This document shows, in pieces, positions 26,404-36,472 of a stretch of 64,000 nucleotides of DNA (its first letter is position 1; each line of letters opens with the position of its first letter). The notes beneath the pieces are model-generated. The model was not told the origin of the DNA. It saw nothing but the letters and a program-made list of their open reading frames with translations, and did no database searches. The stretch is from assembly GCF_900101855.1 (NCBI RefSeq), contig NZ_FMVC01000004.1:124001-188000 (forward strand). The letters are read 5' to 3'. The translations under genes were made by a program, and so were the position numbers. This stretch comes from Flavobacterium anhuiense (lineage in GTDB: Bacteria; Bacteroidota; Bacteroidia; Flavobacteriales; Flavobacteriaceae).

Positions 26404-27975
26404 TTGAAATTTAGATTAAAAAATATTACTTCTAGACGTGCTTTTTTAATATACGTTATTGTCTCCATTCTGGTTACTGTTACATCGGTTTATATTCTAA
26501 GTAATCTGATTACGGATCTGACCGAAAAATCGAATGATGATCTGGCAACACGTAATTTCTTTAAAAAGCAGGAATTCTTGTCTGAGGAATTTTCAAAGTT
26601 TTGGGAACAGGAAAAAAGAATTGAACACGTTTTAAAAATAAGCAGTTCGGCAAATCTTGACAATAATTTACAGCTTTTGTCTTCGCTTCAAGCAAATAAT
26701 AAACTGGTTGTAAACAACTGGTTTCAAATTAATGACAATGCTATTCATTATGGAAACAATTTTATTTCAGACGAAATCAAAAATGATGTAAAAGAATTTG
26801 TTCTCCAACATAAAAATGCAAAAGATCTCAGTTTAGTTCTTCCACAAGGAAAAGAATGGATTTGGCGCATTTATTTCAAGTTAGTATCAAAAAACAACAC
26901 CACCATAAAATACGGTTATGATATTAATCTAAGACTGCTTCATAGTTATATTTCTAAAATAGATAAAACGGCTTCCAACTATGCTTTTATTTTTGATAAA
27001 AAAGGAACCTGTGTTTACCATCCAGAAATTGCTTTTCTTGGAAAGAATATTTTTAAAATTTCTTCTTTTAGCCCGTCTGATACCATTTACAGCAAAAAAG
27101 AAGATTTTTCAAAAAGGACAACCATGTCTGAGTTTTTAAAAATGGATGTTGTTCGTTTTACAACAAAGATGAATATTAAAAACTCAAATTGGTTTGCCTG
27201 CGTAAGCATTCCGAAAATTTATGTAGATGAAAATGTAACTTTGATCAAAAAGTATACAACTTTAATTTATTCGATTACTACTGTAATGCTTCTTTTGATT
27301 TTTTATCTTTTCTCCTATGCCAACAGACGAGCTTACAGAGAAAAAGGAATTGTCATAAAGGAGAAAAACAAGCTATTGGTTGAAAATGAAAAAATAATCA
27401 AAGAAAAAGCTCTCATTCAGCTACAGCAATTAAAAGAGCAGATTAATCCGCATTTTTTGTTTAATTCGCTCAATTCGCTTTACATGTTAATTGGAAGCGA
27501 TATTAAAGTTGCGCAGAAATTTACTTTAAACCTATCTCGCATTTATCGTTATTTAATTGATCCGCCAGAAAAGAACATTGTTCTTTTGAAGGACGAATTA
27601 TTATTTATCGAAAAATATATCTTTTTACAGCAGACTCGTTTTAAGGAAGAATTATTCTTTTCTATCGAAATTGAAAACGAAGCCGCTTTAAGCAAACATA
27701 TCCCCTATCTTGCTTTTCAGATTGTGGTCGAAAATGCTATTAAGCATAATACAGCCACTCAGGAAAGTCCACTTACCACTAAAATCCTGATTCAAGAAGA
27801 CCAGGTAATAATCAGCAACAATCTTCAAAAGAAATTGACTGCTGAACCAAGTACAAAATTCGGGTTAAACTATCTGAATAGCATTTACCATTATTACGCA
27901 AAAACCGATTTTAAAACATCAGAAAAAGACGGCTATTTTGTTTGTTTTCTTCCATTAATATCCATTCACTCCTAA
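26404..27975 (+). CDS. LytS-family sensor histidine kinase with external sensor domain
   Basis: This is a membrane kinase of 523 aa with a TTG start, chosen because the first membrane helix (about residues 12-34) begins close behind it. A large external domain (about 35-280, cache-like in layout) ends in a second helix (about 283-304). The cytoplasmic part has the His_kinase motif QINPHFLFNSLNSL (phosphoacceptor His350) and N-box VVENAIKHNT. LytS-type kinases signal to LytTR regulators. The only LytTR regulator in the window is at 35483, past the metalloprotease and RagAB genes, and is its probable partner (inference). Confidence 0.9.
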   Translation: MKFRLKNITSRRAFLIYVIVSILVTVTSVYILSNLITDLTEKSNDDLATRNFFKKQEFLSEEFSKFWEQEKRIEHVLKISSSANLDNNLQLLSSLQANNKLVVNNWFQINDNAIHYGNNFISDEIKNDVKEFVLQHKNAKDLSLVLPQGKEWIWRIYFKLVSKNNTTIKYGYDINLRLLHSYISKIDKTASNYAFIFDKKGTCVYHPEIAFLGKNIFKISSFSPSDTIYSKKEDFSKRTTMSEFLKMDVVRFTTKMNIKNSNWFACVSIPKIYVDENVTLIKKYTTLIYSITTVMLLLIFYLFSYANRRAYREKGIVIKEKNKLLVENEKIIKEKALIQLQQLKEQINPHFLFNSLNSLYMLIGSDIKVAQKFTLNLSRIYRYLIDPPEKNIVLLKDELLFIEKYIFLQQTRFKEELFFSIEIENEAALSKHIPYLAFQIVVENAIKHNTATQESPLTTKILIQEDQVIISNNLQKKLTAEPSTKFGLNYLNSIYHYYAKTDFKTSEKDGYFVCFLPLISIHS

Positions 27976-28061
27976 AAAAAAGCCACTCACTCCTTTTTGT
28001 TTTTTTCCTGAACTAAAATAAAATAGTTTCGGCCTCAAAATTAACCTAAACTTAACATCTG

Positions 28062-30659
28062 ATGAAGGAAAAGGCATTCCTGCATAATTTGATAACATTT
28101 TGCATATTTCTATTATTATTATCGCCACTTACTGTTCAATCTCAAAAGAAAAAGAAAGACAGAAAAGAAGAAGCAACAGAAATTAAAAAAGATACTACCG
28201 ATTCTAAAAAAGGTAAAAAATATGACGACCTAGTAAAAAAAGGTTCCGTAAAAAAAGGACTCTTCAATATCATTCAGGTTAAGACTGACGTTTATTTTGA
28301 AATTCAAGACAGTTTATTTAAGAGAGAGTTTCTGGTTGTAAACAAATTATCTCAAGTTCCTTTTCAAGTCAACGAAGCTGGTTTAAACAAAGGAATGAAT
28401 TATGAAAATAAGATTATTAGCTTTTATAAAGATACAATCGCAAAGAAAGTCTGGGTAAAATCTTATGTACCGAAGGTTTCTTCACCAAAAGAAGATGCAA
28501 TTACTCAATCGGTTCAAAATAATTTTGCCGAATCTATTATTGAAGTTTTTGATATCGAAACAAAAAATAACGATTCGTCAGCAGTTATAATTAAAGTAAA
28601 CAAGATTTTTGACGGAAAACAGAAAAGCTTCAATGATGTTTTGAGCAGCATTGGGTTTGGAGGTTCTGTTAAATCTGACCTTTCGTATATTGAAAGTTTA
28701 AAATCTTTCCCAAAAAACATTGTTGTCAAATCTCAACTGACAACCTCTATAAGCGAAGGCGGTCCTGCATTGTCAGTAACCCTTGGCGTAACAAGCAATA
28801 TTATTTTATTGGATAAAGCTCCAATGAAACCTCGTTTTTCTGATAACCGAATTGGCTTTTTTACTGAAAAGCATTGGTATTTTGCCGATGCCCAGCAGGC
28901 AATGCTAGAAAAAGAATTGATTACCCGCTGGCGTTTGGAACCAAAGAAAGAAGATGAAGAACGATATTTAAAAGGTGAATTAGTAGAGCCGAAAAAACCA
29001 ATCGTTTATTACATTGATCCTTCTACTCCAAAACAATGGAGAAAGTACATTATTGATGGAGTACGCGATTGGCAGGCAGCTTTTGAAAAAGCAGGATTTA
29101 AAAATGCTGTTATTGCAAAAGAACCTACTGAAAAAGATTTAGATTTTGACATTGATGACGTTCGCTATTCTGTAATTACGTATGCTGCATCTCCAAAATC
29201 AAATGCAATGGGACCATCTGTGGTTGACCCAAGAAGCGGTGAAATTATCGAAGCCGATATTATCTGGTGGCATAATGTAATGACTTCTCTTCAAAGCTGG
29301 ATGCGTATTCAGACGGGGCCAATTGATCCTAAAGCTAGAGGAAATAAATTTAGTGACGAACATATGGGAGAGGCAATTCGTTTTGTTTCGTCTCACGAAG
29401 TGGGTCATACTTTTGGTCTAAAACATAACATGGGTTCTTCTTTTGCTTATGATGTAGAATCGTTGCGTTCTAAAGAATTTACAGCAAAAATGGGCGGAAC
29501 TGCACCATCAATTATGGATTATGCTCGTTATAATTATGTAGCACAGCCAGAAGACAACGTAACGGTTATTACTCCGAAAATTGGAGAATATGATAAATAT
29601 GCTATTGAATGGGGTTACAGATGGTACTCGCCTAACGACAACGAAACAACAAAACTAAACGCCATAATTGCAAAACATCAAGATGACCCCATTTACTTTT
29701 ATGGAGAACAGCAGGAAAATATAATAGATCCGCGTTCGCAATCTGAAGATTTAGGAAATGATGCTGTTAAAGCAAGCGAATACGGTTTGAAAAACTTAAA
29801 ACGCGTTGTAGATAATATTTTAAGTTGGACTTATGAAAAAGATCAGTCGTATTATGAAACTGGAAAATTATACATCGGAACTATTGGTCAATGGCAAATG
29901 TACAACCGACATGTAATGAACAATATTGGAGGTGTTTATTTGAACACAACCGTTCATGGAGATAACAAACAAAGTTACATACCTGTACCTGCAGCAATGC
30001 AGAAAAGAGCAACAGATTATTTAGCTAAAAATGTAATTACCATTCCGCAATGGTTATTCTTTAATGACATTCTGGACAAAACAAATCCGTTGAAAGATTC
30101 TCCGCTTGGTCCATACGAATATACTCCGTATACACTTTCGAGAGAATTGCAATATAGTATCATGTATGATTTATTTAGCGATGATCGTTTGCTTCGAATG
30201 ACTGAAAATGAATTATATCAGCGCAACAAAACTAAAGATCCTGTTTTTACCGTAAATGACTTGTTTAAAAAAATGCATCAAAGTGTTTTTGCAGGAACTA
30301 TTGCTAATAAATCACTGTCGATTCTAGAGCGTATGACGCAAAAGAATTATGTAGATGTTTTGGTGGTTTCGACTAATAAATTATTTGAAAAAACAGATGC
30401 AAAAAAAGCATTAGACATTCAGCAGACTTTAAACATGCCTCATTTATGCAATTATTTAGACTATGCTCATATGGCAAGAAATATTAATCAATCTTCTTTA
30501 AAAAGAGTTACAGAAGTGACTTCTGATAAAAAAGGAGAACTAAATAAAATCCTTCAATTATTAAAAACTAAAAAAAGTACAGGAGACCAGTCTACCCAAA
30601 ACCATTACCGCGATTTGATACAACGAATCGAAAAAGCCCTAAATAATACAACCTTTTAA
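28062..30659 (+). CDS. Secreted zinc-dependent metalloprotease (DUF5117/DUF4953 type)
   Basis: This is an 865-aa exported protease with a signal peptide (about residues 1-27) and a Lys-rich segment after it. The metzincin-like motif HEVGHTFGLKH (H445, E446, H449) carries the zinc ligands and catalytic Glu; MDYARYNYV downstream may hold the Met-turn. The architecture matches the large Bacteroidota DUF5118/DUF5117/DUF4953 metalloproteases. It sits 16 bp before the SusC-type gene, so it is probably co-expressed with that importer and may supply peptides to it. The mature target is unknown. Confidence 0.9.
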   Translation: MKEKAFLHNLITFCIFLLLLSPLTVQSQKKKKDRKEEATEIKKDTTDSKKGKKYDDLVKKGSVKKGLFNIIQVKTDVYFEIQDSLFKREFLVVNKLSQVPFQVNEAGLNKGMNYENKIISFYKDTIAKKVWVKSYVPKVSSPKEDAITQSVQNNFAESIIEVFDIETKNNDSSAVIIKVNKIFDGKQKSFNDVLSSIGFGGSVKSDLSYIESLKSFPKNIVVKSQLTTSISEGGPALSVTLGVTSNIILLDKAPMKPRFSDNRIGFFTEKHWYFADAQQAMLEKELITRWRLEPKKEDEERYLKGELVEPKKPIVYYIDPSTPKQWRKYIIDGVRDWQAAFEKAGFKNAVIAKEPTEKDLDFDIDDVRYSVITYAASPKSNAMGPSVVDPRSGEIIEADIIWWHNVMTSLQSWMRIQTGPIDPKARGNKFSDEHMGEAIRFVSSHEVGHTFGLKHNMGSSFAYDVESLRSKEFTAKMGGTAPSIMDYARYNYVAQPEDNVTVITPKIGEYDKYAIEWGYRWYSPNDNETTKLNAIIAKHQDDPIYFYGEQQENIIDPRSQSEDLGNDAVKASEYGLKNLKRVVDNILSWTYEKDQSYYETGKLYIGTIGQWQMYNRHVMNNIGGVYLNTTVHGDNKQSYIPVPAAMQKRATDYLAKNVITIPQWLFFNDILDKTNPLKDSPLGPYEYTPYTLSRELQYSIMYDLFSDDRLLRMTENELYQRNKTKDPVFTVNDLFKKMHQSVFAGTIANKSLSILERMTQKNYVDVLVVSTNKLFEKTDAKKALDIQQTLNMPHLCNYLDYAHMARNINQSSLKRVTEVTSDKKGELNKILQLLKTKKSTGDQSTQNHYRDLIQRIEKALNNTTF

Positions 30660-30675
30660 TACACATTCCAAAAAC

Positions 30676-33600
30676 ATGACAAAAATTTTACATGCCTTAC
30701 TGCTGTTCCTGGCCATCGCAGGATATTCGCAGGAATCCCGAACTATTACGGGTATCATTCAAGATGAAGCAGACTTATCACCAATTCCAGGTGCATCAGT
30801 CTTCGTTGAGAATAATTCTATTTCGAACAAAACTGCTATGGCAGGTATTATTCACAGTGAAGCAATCGGAACTACTTCAGATTTCGACGGTAAATTCACT
30901 TTGAAAATCGGAAAAAATGTTACTTCGCTAAGAGTTACTTTCATGGGGTACAAATCGTATACTTTGGAATTATCTGCTCAAAAAAGTTACACTGTTAACT
31001 TAACATCTGAAACCGCAAAACTTCAGGAGGTTGTGGTAACAGGTTACCAAAAAATTGAGAAAAGAAAACTTACTGCTGCCGTTTCTAAAATAGATATGTC
31101 GGCTATTCAGCAGACTGGTGTTTCTAGTATTGACCAATTATTGGTAGGACAAATTGCAGGGGTTGCTGTTTCTACTCCATCTGGAGCACCTGGCGCGCCA
31201 GCTAAAATTAGAATTAGAGGTACAGCTTCTCTAAACGGAACTCAAGATCCTTTGTGGGTATTAGATGGTTTACCATTAGAAGGAAATGATGTTCCTAAAA
31301 ACTATGACAAAGATAATATCGATCAGCTGAACAACTTTTCTATTGCAGGTTTAAATCCAGATGACATTAAAGATATTACAATTTTAAAAGATGCTGCTGC
31401 AACTGCTATTTACGGTGCTCGTGCTGCAAACGGTGTTATCGTTGTGACTACCAAAAAAGGTAAAGCCGGTAAAATGGTGATTAGTTTCAACACGAATACT
31501 TTTATCACTCAAAGACCTGACTTTGACAAATTAAATTTGATGAATGCAAGTCAAAAAGTTGATTTCGAACTTGGCCTTGCAAGTCGCGCTGATTTAACAT
31601 ACAGAGATGATGCTGGAGAGATTTCTCGTATCTTAAACGGATCAAACGAGTTAGCAGCTTATAGAGCAGGAGGATTTTCTGCGTTAAGTCCTGCTACACA
31701 ACAATCAATTAATGATTTAAGAAAAAACAATACAAACTGGGGTAATTTAATTTACCAAACTGCAATCAATACTCAACACGGTTTAAGTTTATCTGGTGGC
31801 GGTGAAAAATCAGATTACTATTTCTCTTTAGGATATTATGATGAAAAAGGAACTACTATTGGAACTGGTTTCAAACGTTACAATTTAACTTTGAAAAACA
31901 ATTTCGAAATTACAGATAAATTCAAAGTTGGAGTTGGGATCTTTGGTTCTGAAAATAAAACTACTTCATACTTAACAGATACAGACGCTTATACAAGTCC
32001 TAGCAGCTATTCAAGAAACGTAAATCCGTATTTAACTCCTTACAACGCAGATGGAAGTTATAAATACGATCAGGATATTTCTGGTTACTCAGATCGTTAC
32101 GTTCCTTTTAATATTTTAGAAGAAAGAGCTAATACTTCTCACGATTTAAAAACAAGAGCGATAAAAGCTTTATTAGATGCTGAATATAAAATCACTAGAG
32201 ATCTAAAAGTAACTTCTCAATTAGGTTTACAATTAGACAATTCTTCTAGCGAAAAATTTGCTGATAAAAACACATATTATACTAGAAAAGAAAAAGAAAG
32301 ATCTCGTTATTTTACAAATGGAGCTTTTAATTACTTTTTACCTGAAGGTGGTATTATCCAAAATGCAAACACTGACTTTTTCCAATACAATTTAAAAACA
32401 ATGGTGAATTACTCTAAAACTTTTGGAGAAAAACACGAAGTTGAGGCTATGATTGGTAATGAGTTAAGAAGAAATTATACAACTACTATTGCAACAAAAG
32501 GTTTTGGATTTGATAAAAACACTTTGACTACTAAGCCAATTATGTTCCCAAATAGCTCTTTTGCTAATGACGCGATATATAGAACATATCAAAAATCTGA
32601 AAACGAAAATGCTTTTGCTTCGTTTTTTGCTACAGCTTCTTATACTTACAATAAAAAATATAGTGTATTTGGAAGTGTGAGATATGATGGTTCAGATTTA
32701 TTTGGTGTAGATCCAAAATACAAATATTTGCCTCTTTGGTCAACTTCTGCTTCATGGGCTGTTTCTGAAGAAGATTTCTTAAAAGATAACTTAACACTTT
32801 CTAACTTAAGATTACGTGCTTCTTACGGTTTACAAGGTAATATTGATAAAAACACTTCTCCTTTTGTAATGGGAAGATACAGCAATACAACAATTTTACC
32901 AGGACAGACAGAACAAACAATTTCTGTTGAATCTCCGCCAAACGACAAATTACGTTGGGAAAAAACTACTAATACCAACTTAGGTATGGATCTAGGTTTA
33001 TTCAACAATCGTATCAGCATTGTAACTGATTTTTATGGAAGAAAAAGTACAGATTTAATTGGATTGAGAGCAGTTCCATTTGAAAATGGTTTTGAGTACA
33101 GCAACATGAACTGGGCACAAGTAAGCAATAAAGGTTATGAAATTACCTTGTCTACAAGAAATATTGACCGTCCAAACTTCAAATGGAATACAAGCATTAA
33201 CTTTTCTCATAACAAAAGTAACGTAGATAGAATTGAAGTACGTGATACTGATTTACTTCCAAGCAGAGAAGGTCGTCCTGTAAACGCAGTTTTTGGATTA
33301 AAAACAAACGGCATAGACGAAAATGGCTATCCTTTATTTGTTAATAAAAATGGTGAAACAGTAAATACTCAAACTTTCTTTAAATTATACGATCCTTATG
33401 CTGATTTCTTCCCTGGAGAACTTACAGAATCTTCTTTAACACCAGCTGAGTATAGAGATTTATTTGTTTACTTAGGTGATAGAGATCCAAAATTCACGGG
33501 AGGTATTACCAATACAATTCAAGTACATAATTTTGATTTTACAGTTGCCGCTGCATTTAATTTAAAACAAACTGTTGTAAAAACACCTCCTTACAACGGA

Positions 33601-34014
33601 ACTGAAGTAGACAGAGGACAAAATTATTCTACTGATATTTTGAACGCATGGTCACCAACCAATACTTCTTCTAATCTGCCAGGAATTGTAGGTAAAGATT
33701 CTGGAACAGGAGATTCTTGGATGGCATATCAATGGTTCTCATCAGGTACTCCTTTAGACTGGAATAAATACTTAGATACATGGGTTAGCGAAATGAGTTA
33801 TATGAGATTGAGCAGTATGCGTCTAGGTTATACATTCCCTAAGGCATTTACAGATCACATCAACATTCAAAGCATTAGACTTAGCGTTGAAGCAAGAAAC
33901 TTATTTGTAATCAGTTCTGATTTTAAAGGATATTTTGATCCTGAAACTTACGGAAACATTTATGCACAGCCAGTTCCTAAATCATTCACTATTGGATGTA
34001 ATGTAACTTTCTAA
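30676..34014 (+). CDS. SusC/RagA-family TonB-dependent transporter
   Basis: This is a 1112-aa outer-membrane importer. It has a signal peptide (about residues 1-18) and a carboxypeptidase-like domain with an extra loop around residues 50-75. TonB-box-like EVVVTGYQK, a plug domain with GSLNGTQDPLWVLDG-like layout, and a beta-barrel ending in Phe follow. It directly follows the metalloprotease gene and precedes a SusD gene by 11 bp. The RagA/RagB pair of Porphyromonas imports peptides, so peptide uptake fits this context better than glycan uptake (inference). Confidence 0.94.
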   Translation: MTKILHALLLFLAIAGYSQESRTITGIIQDEADLSPIPGASVFVENNSISNKTAMAGIIHSEAIGTTSDFDGKFTLKIGKNVTSLRVTFMGYKSYTLELSAQKSYTVNLTSETAKLQEVVVTGYQKIEKRKLTAAVSKIDMSAIQQTGVSSIDQLLVGQIAGVAVSTPSGAPGAPAKIRIRGTASLNGTQDPLWVLDGLPLEGNDVPKNYDKDNIDQLNNFSIAGLNPDDIKDITILKDAAATAIYGARAANGVIVVTTKKGKAGKMVISFNTNTFITQRPDFDKLNLMNASQKVDFELGLASRADLTYRDDAGEISRILNGSNELAAYRAGGFSALSPATQQSINDLRKNNTNWGNLIYQTAINTQHGLSLSGGGEKSDYYFSLGYYDEKGTTIGTGFKRYNLTLKNNFEITDKFKVGVGIFGSENKTTSYLTDTDAYTSPSSYSRNVNPYLTPYNADGSYKYDQDISGYSDRYVPFNILEERANTSHDLKTRAIKALLDAEYKITRDLKVTSQLGLQLDNSSSEKFADKNTYYTRKEKERSRYFTNGAFNYFLPEGGIIQNANTDFFQYNLKTMVNYSKTFGEKHEVEAMIGNELRRNYTTTIATKGFGFDKNTLTTKPIMFPNSSFANDAIYRTYQKSENENAFASFFATASYTYNKKYSVFGSVRYDGSDLFGVDPKYKYLPLWSTSASWAVSEEDFLKDNLTLSNLRLRASYGLQGNIDKNTSPFVMGRYSNTTILPGQTEQTISVESPPNDKLRWEKTTNTNLGMDLGLFNNRISIVTDFYGRKSTDLIGLRAVPFENGFEYSNMNWAQVSNKGYEITLSTRNIDRPNFKWNTSINFSHNKSNVDRIEVRDTDLLPSREGRPVNAVFGLKTNGIDENGYPLFVNKNGETVNTQTFFKLYDPYADFFPGELTESSLTPAEYRDLFVYLGDRDPKFTGGITNTIQVHNFDFTVAAAFNLKQTVVKTPPYNGTEVDRGQNYSTDILNAWSPTNTSSNLPGIVGKDSGTGDSWMAYQWFSSGTPLDWNKYLDTWVSEMSYMRLSSMRLGYTFPKAFTDHINIQSIRLSVEARNLFVISSDFKGYFDPETYGNIYAQPVPKSFTIGCNVTF

Positions 34015-34025
34015 TACAATTAAAG

Positions 34026-35345
34026 ATGAAAAAAATCTCAAAATACATATTCCTTTTTGCTGCAGCAATTGCAGTAACGAGCTGCGATGATTATCTTGAC
34101 ATCACACCTGTTGGGCGTGTTATACCAGAAACACAAGAACAATTTCGTGCGGTATTAACAACAGGATATTCAAAATATCCGGAACACAAATCATTAACTA
34201 CACTTCGTACAGATGAATTGACATTGAATGAATTTAGCGAAGATCTTAATATTTATAAAGACATTTTTATTTGGAAAGATGGTAATCCAGACCGTATTAC
34301 AAGAGATTTCCAATATCAGGATTTATATAATGTAATTTTCTATACGAATGTCGTGATTAATGAAGCATCAAAAAAAGTTGCGGCTTCTGAAGAAAGAAAT
34401 CAATTAATTGGAGAAGCTTATGCTTTAAGAGCAATGGCTTATTTTGATTTAGTTAACCTTTTCGGAAAACCTTACAACACTGCAACAGCTGGTACAGACA
34501 AAGCGGTTCCATTGGCTTTGGAAATTGACCTAGAGCAGGCTTTCGTTCCTCAAAGTGTTGAAGTAATTTACAATCAAATTATTTCTGACACTCAAGAAGC
34601 TGAAAAACTAATCAATTTAAATACACAGACAAAGGGCTTAAATTATCGTTTTTCAAAAGTTGCTTTGTATAGCTTTGAAAGCCGCGTATACTTACAGCAA
34701 CAACAATGGCAGAAATCTTTGGATGCCGCAAATAAGGCATTGGCCATCAACAAAGATCTAGTTGATTTAAAAGCGACTTCTGTTTTTGCAACAAAATACG
34801 ATTCAAAAGAATCTATATTGGCTTTAGAAGACGGATATATCAACAGATTAAAAGGAGCTTCATACGCTTCACCTGAGTTAATTGCTGCCTACAATAGAAC
34901 AACCGATTTACGTTTTCCTCTTTACTTCTTAGCGAGTGGAAGCCGTTTCAGAATTCAAAAAGGCGGTAACGATGATCAAAAATGTACGTTTAGAACTTCT
35001 GAATTGTATTTGACAAAAGCAGAAACACAAGTTCAGTTAAATAATATTGCTGATGCAAAATCTACTGTTTTAGCTTTCGTTAAAAACAGATATACTCCAA
35101 CAGGATATGTCGATCTTGAAATTGCAATTAATGCTATGAATGCAACAGATCTTACAAACTTCATTTTAGAAGAAAGACAACGCGAATTTGCTGTTGAAGG
35201 ACACCGTTGGTTTGATTTAAGAAGAACATCTCAAAAACAAATCGTCCATACTATAAATGGCACTGATTATACTTTGATAAAAAACGATCCGCGTTATACT
35301 ATAATTTATCCAGCAAACGCGAGATTGAACAATCCCAATCTATAA
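34026..35345 (+). CDS. SusD/RagB-family surface lipoprotein
   Basis: This is the partner lipoprotein of the upstream transporter. A lipobox (VTSC) places Cys20 at the mature N-terminus. Helical TPR-like repeats follow, and the family block EGHRWFDLRR lies near the C-terminus. At 439 aa it is somewhat shorter than the SusD at 3177 but complete. It ends the metalloprotease-RagA-RagB transcription unit, as a terminator follows within 30 bp. Confidence 0.94.
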   Translation: MKKISKYIFLFAAAIAVTSCDDYLDITPVGRVIPETQEQFRAVLTTGYSKYPEHKSLTTLRTDELTLNEFSEDLNIYKDIFIWKDGNPDRITRDFQYQDLYNVIFYTNVVINEASKKVAASEERNQLIGEAYALRAMAYFDLVNLFGKPYNTATAGTDKAVPLALEIDLEQAFVPQSVEVIYNQIISDTQEAEKLINLNTQTKGLNYRFSKVALYSFESRVYLQQQQWQKSLDAANKALAINKDLVDLKATSVFATKYDSKESILALEDGYINRLKGASYASPELIAAYNRTTDLRFPLYFLASGSRFRIQKGGNDDQKCTFRTSELYLTKAETQVQLNNIADAKSTVLAFVKNRYTPTGYVDLEIAINAMNATDLTNFILEERQREFAVEGHRWFDLRRTSQKQIVHTINGTDYTLIKNDPRYTIIYPANARLNNPNL

Positions 35346-35371
35346 TTTTACCTAAATTGTTTTTTTTTAAG

Positions 35372-35401
35372 AGGTCTAGTTTTACAGCTAGGCCTTTTTT
35401 T
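35372..35401 (+). terminator. Rho-independent terminator after RagB gene
   Basis: The stem GGTCTAG / CTAGGCC (one G-U pair) is followed by a T-run. It separates the RagAB unit from the response-regulator gene. Confidence 0.7.
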
Positions 35402-35422
35402 ATAAACAAAATGCTCTCTTTA

Positions 35423-35452
35423 TTGCGAATAAGAATTCCTGAATTATCTTTG
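35423..35452 (+). promoter_or_regulatory. Predicted promoter of the LytTR regulator gene
   Basis: TTG (35423-35425), a 19-bp spacer and TATCTTTG (35445-35452) match the Bacteroidota promoter consensus in both boxes. The start codon lies 30 bp downstream. Confidence 0.7.
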
Positions 35453-35482
35453 CCGCATAATTAGGTAACAAATTTCCTTAAA

Positions 35483-36247
35483 ATGAAAATTGCCATTGTC
35501 GAAGACGAGCATCTTGCTTCAAGCTATCTAAAATCTATTTTAGAACAGCAGGACGTTTTATCGATTACCGCAATCACTATTTTAAAATCGGTAAAAGAAG
35601 CTGTTACTTTCTTTAGCGAAAACAAAGTAGACCTTGCCTTTATGGATATTCATTTGGGTGACGGAAAAAGTCTTGATATTTTTGAAAGAATCATTATCGC
35701 CTGTCCAGTCATTTTTATCACGGCCTACGATTCTTATGCGATTTCGGTCTTCAAGCACTTTACAATCGATTATCTTTTAAAACCATTTGAAGAAGAAGAA
35801 TTATTGGAAGCACTTCAGAAATTCAAAAAAATAAAAGATAGCTTTAACAGTGATTCTACGCTTCAATCTTTAGTGGCAATAGAAAATCCTGAAACCAATA
35901 AAATCCAGCGCCATTTTCTAGTAAATCACGGTTATAAGCTGATTTCTATTAACGAAAGTGAAATCACTTACTTTACTGCGACTGGAAAGCATCTTTTTAT
36001 TCATATAAAATCGGGAAACAGTTATTTGTACAATAGTACCTTAACCGAAATTATAAACAGTTTAGATTCCTTCAATTTCTTTAAAATAAACCGAAAATAT
36101 ATCGTTAGTAGAAACAGCATTAAAGAAGTTATAAAACATTCCCATCAGAAAGTAGAATTGATTCTAAACGTTCCAGCAGCCGAATCTGATGCAATTTTCA
36201 TCAGTAAAAAGGAAATTAATAACTTCAAAAACTGGCTGGATCAATAA
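35483..36247 (+). CDS. LytTR-family response regulator
   Basis: This is a 254-aa regulator with a receiver domain (about residues 1-118, Asp55 in FMDIHLGDG) and a C-terminal LytTR DNA-binding domain (about 150-252, with FFKINRKYIVSRNSI). LytTR regulators are activated by LytS-type kinases, and one lies upstream of the metalloprotease gene at 26404. It has its own promoter and is separated from RagB by a terminator, so it can be expressed independently of the genes it may control. Confidence 0.93.
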   Translation: MKIAIVEDEHLASSYLKSILEQQDVLSITAITILKSVKEAVTFFSENKVDLAFMDIHLGDGKSLDIFERIIIACPVIFITAYDSYAISVFKHFTIDYLLKPFEEEELLEALQKFKKIKDSFNSDSTLQSLVAIENPETNKIQRHFLVNHGYKLISINESEITYFTATGKHLFIHIKSGNSYLYNSTLTEIINSLDSFNFFKINRKYIVSRNSIKEVIKHSHQKVELILNVPAAESDAIFISKKEINNFKNWLDQ

Positions 36248-36436
36248 TTTAATAATTATTTAGCTATGAATTTACGATAGTTATCAAAATTAAAAAACTG
36301 CATTTTTGATAATTTGTGATTTAAAATCCGACTAAAAACTATCAAAAAGACGTCAAAACGTTAAATTACCGTTATAGAAATCATAAAATTGCCCTTTCAC
36401 AATCAGCAAGATAGCTGAAATTTTTGGTTTATTATT

Positions 36437-36444
36437 TATCTTTG
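36437..36444 (+). promoter_or_regulatory. Predicted promoter element upstream of HNH-like gene
   Basis: TATCTTTG matches the -7 consensus, and a CTG at 36415-36417 sits 19 bp upstream in the -33 position. The start codon is about 28 bp downstream. Confidence 0.5.
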
Positions 36445-36472
36445 AGAATATAGAAATCAAATGTAAAAGACA

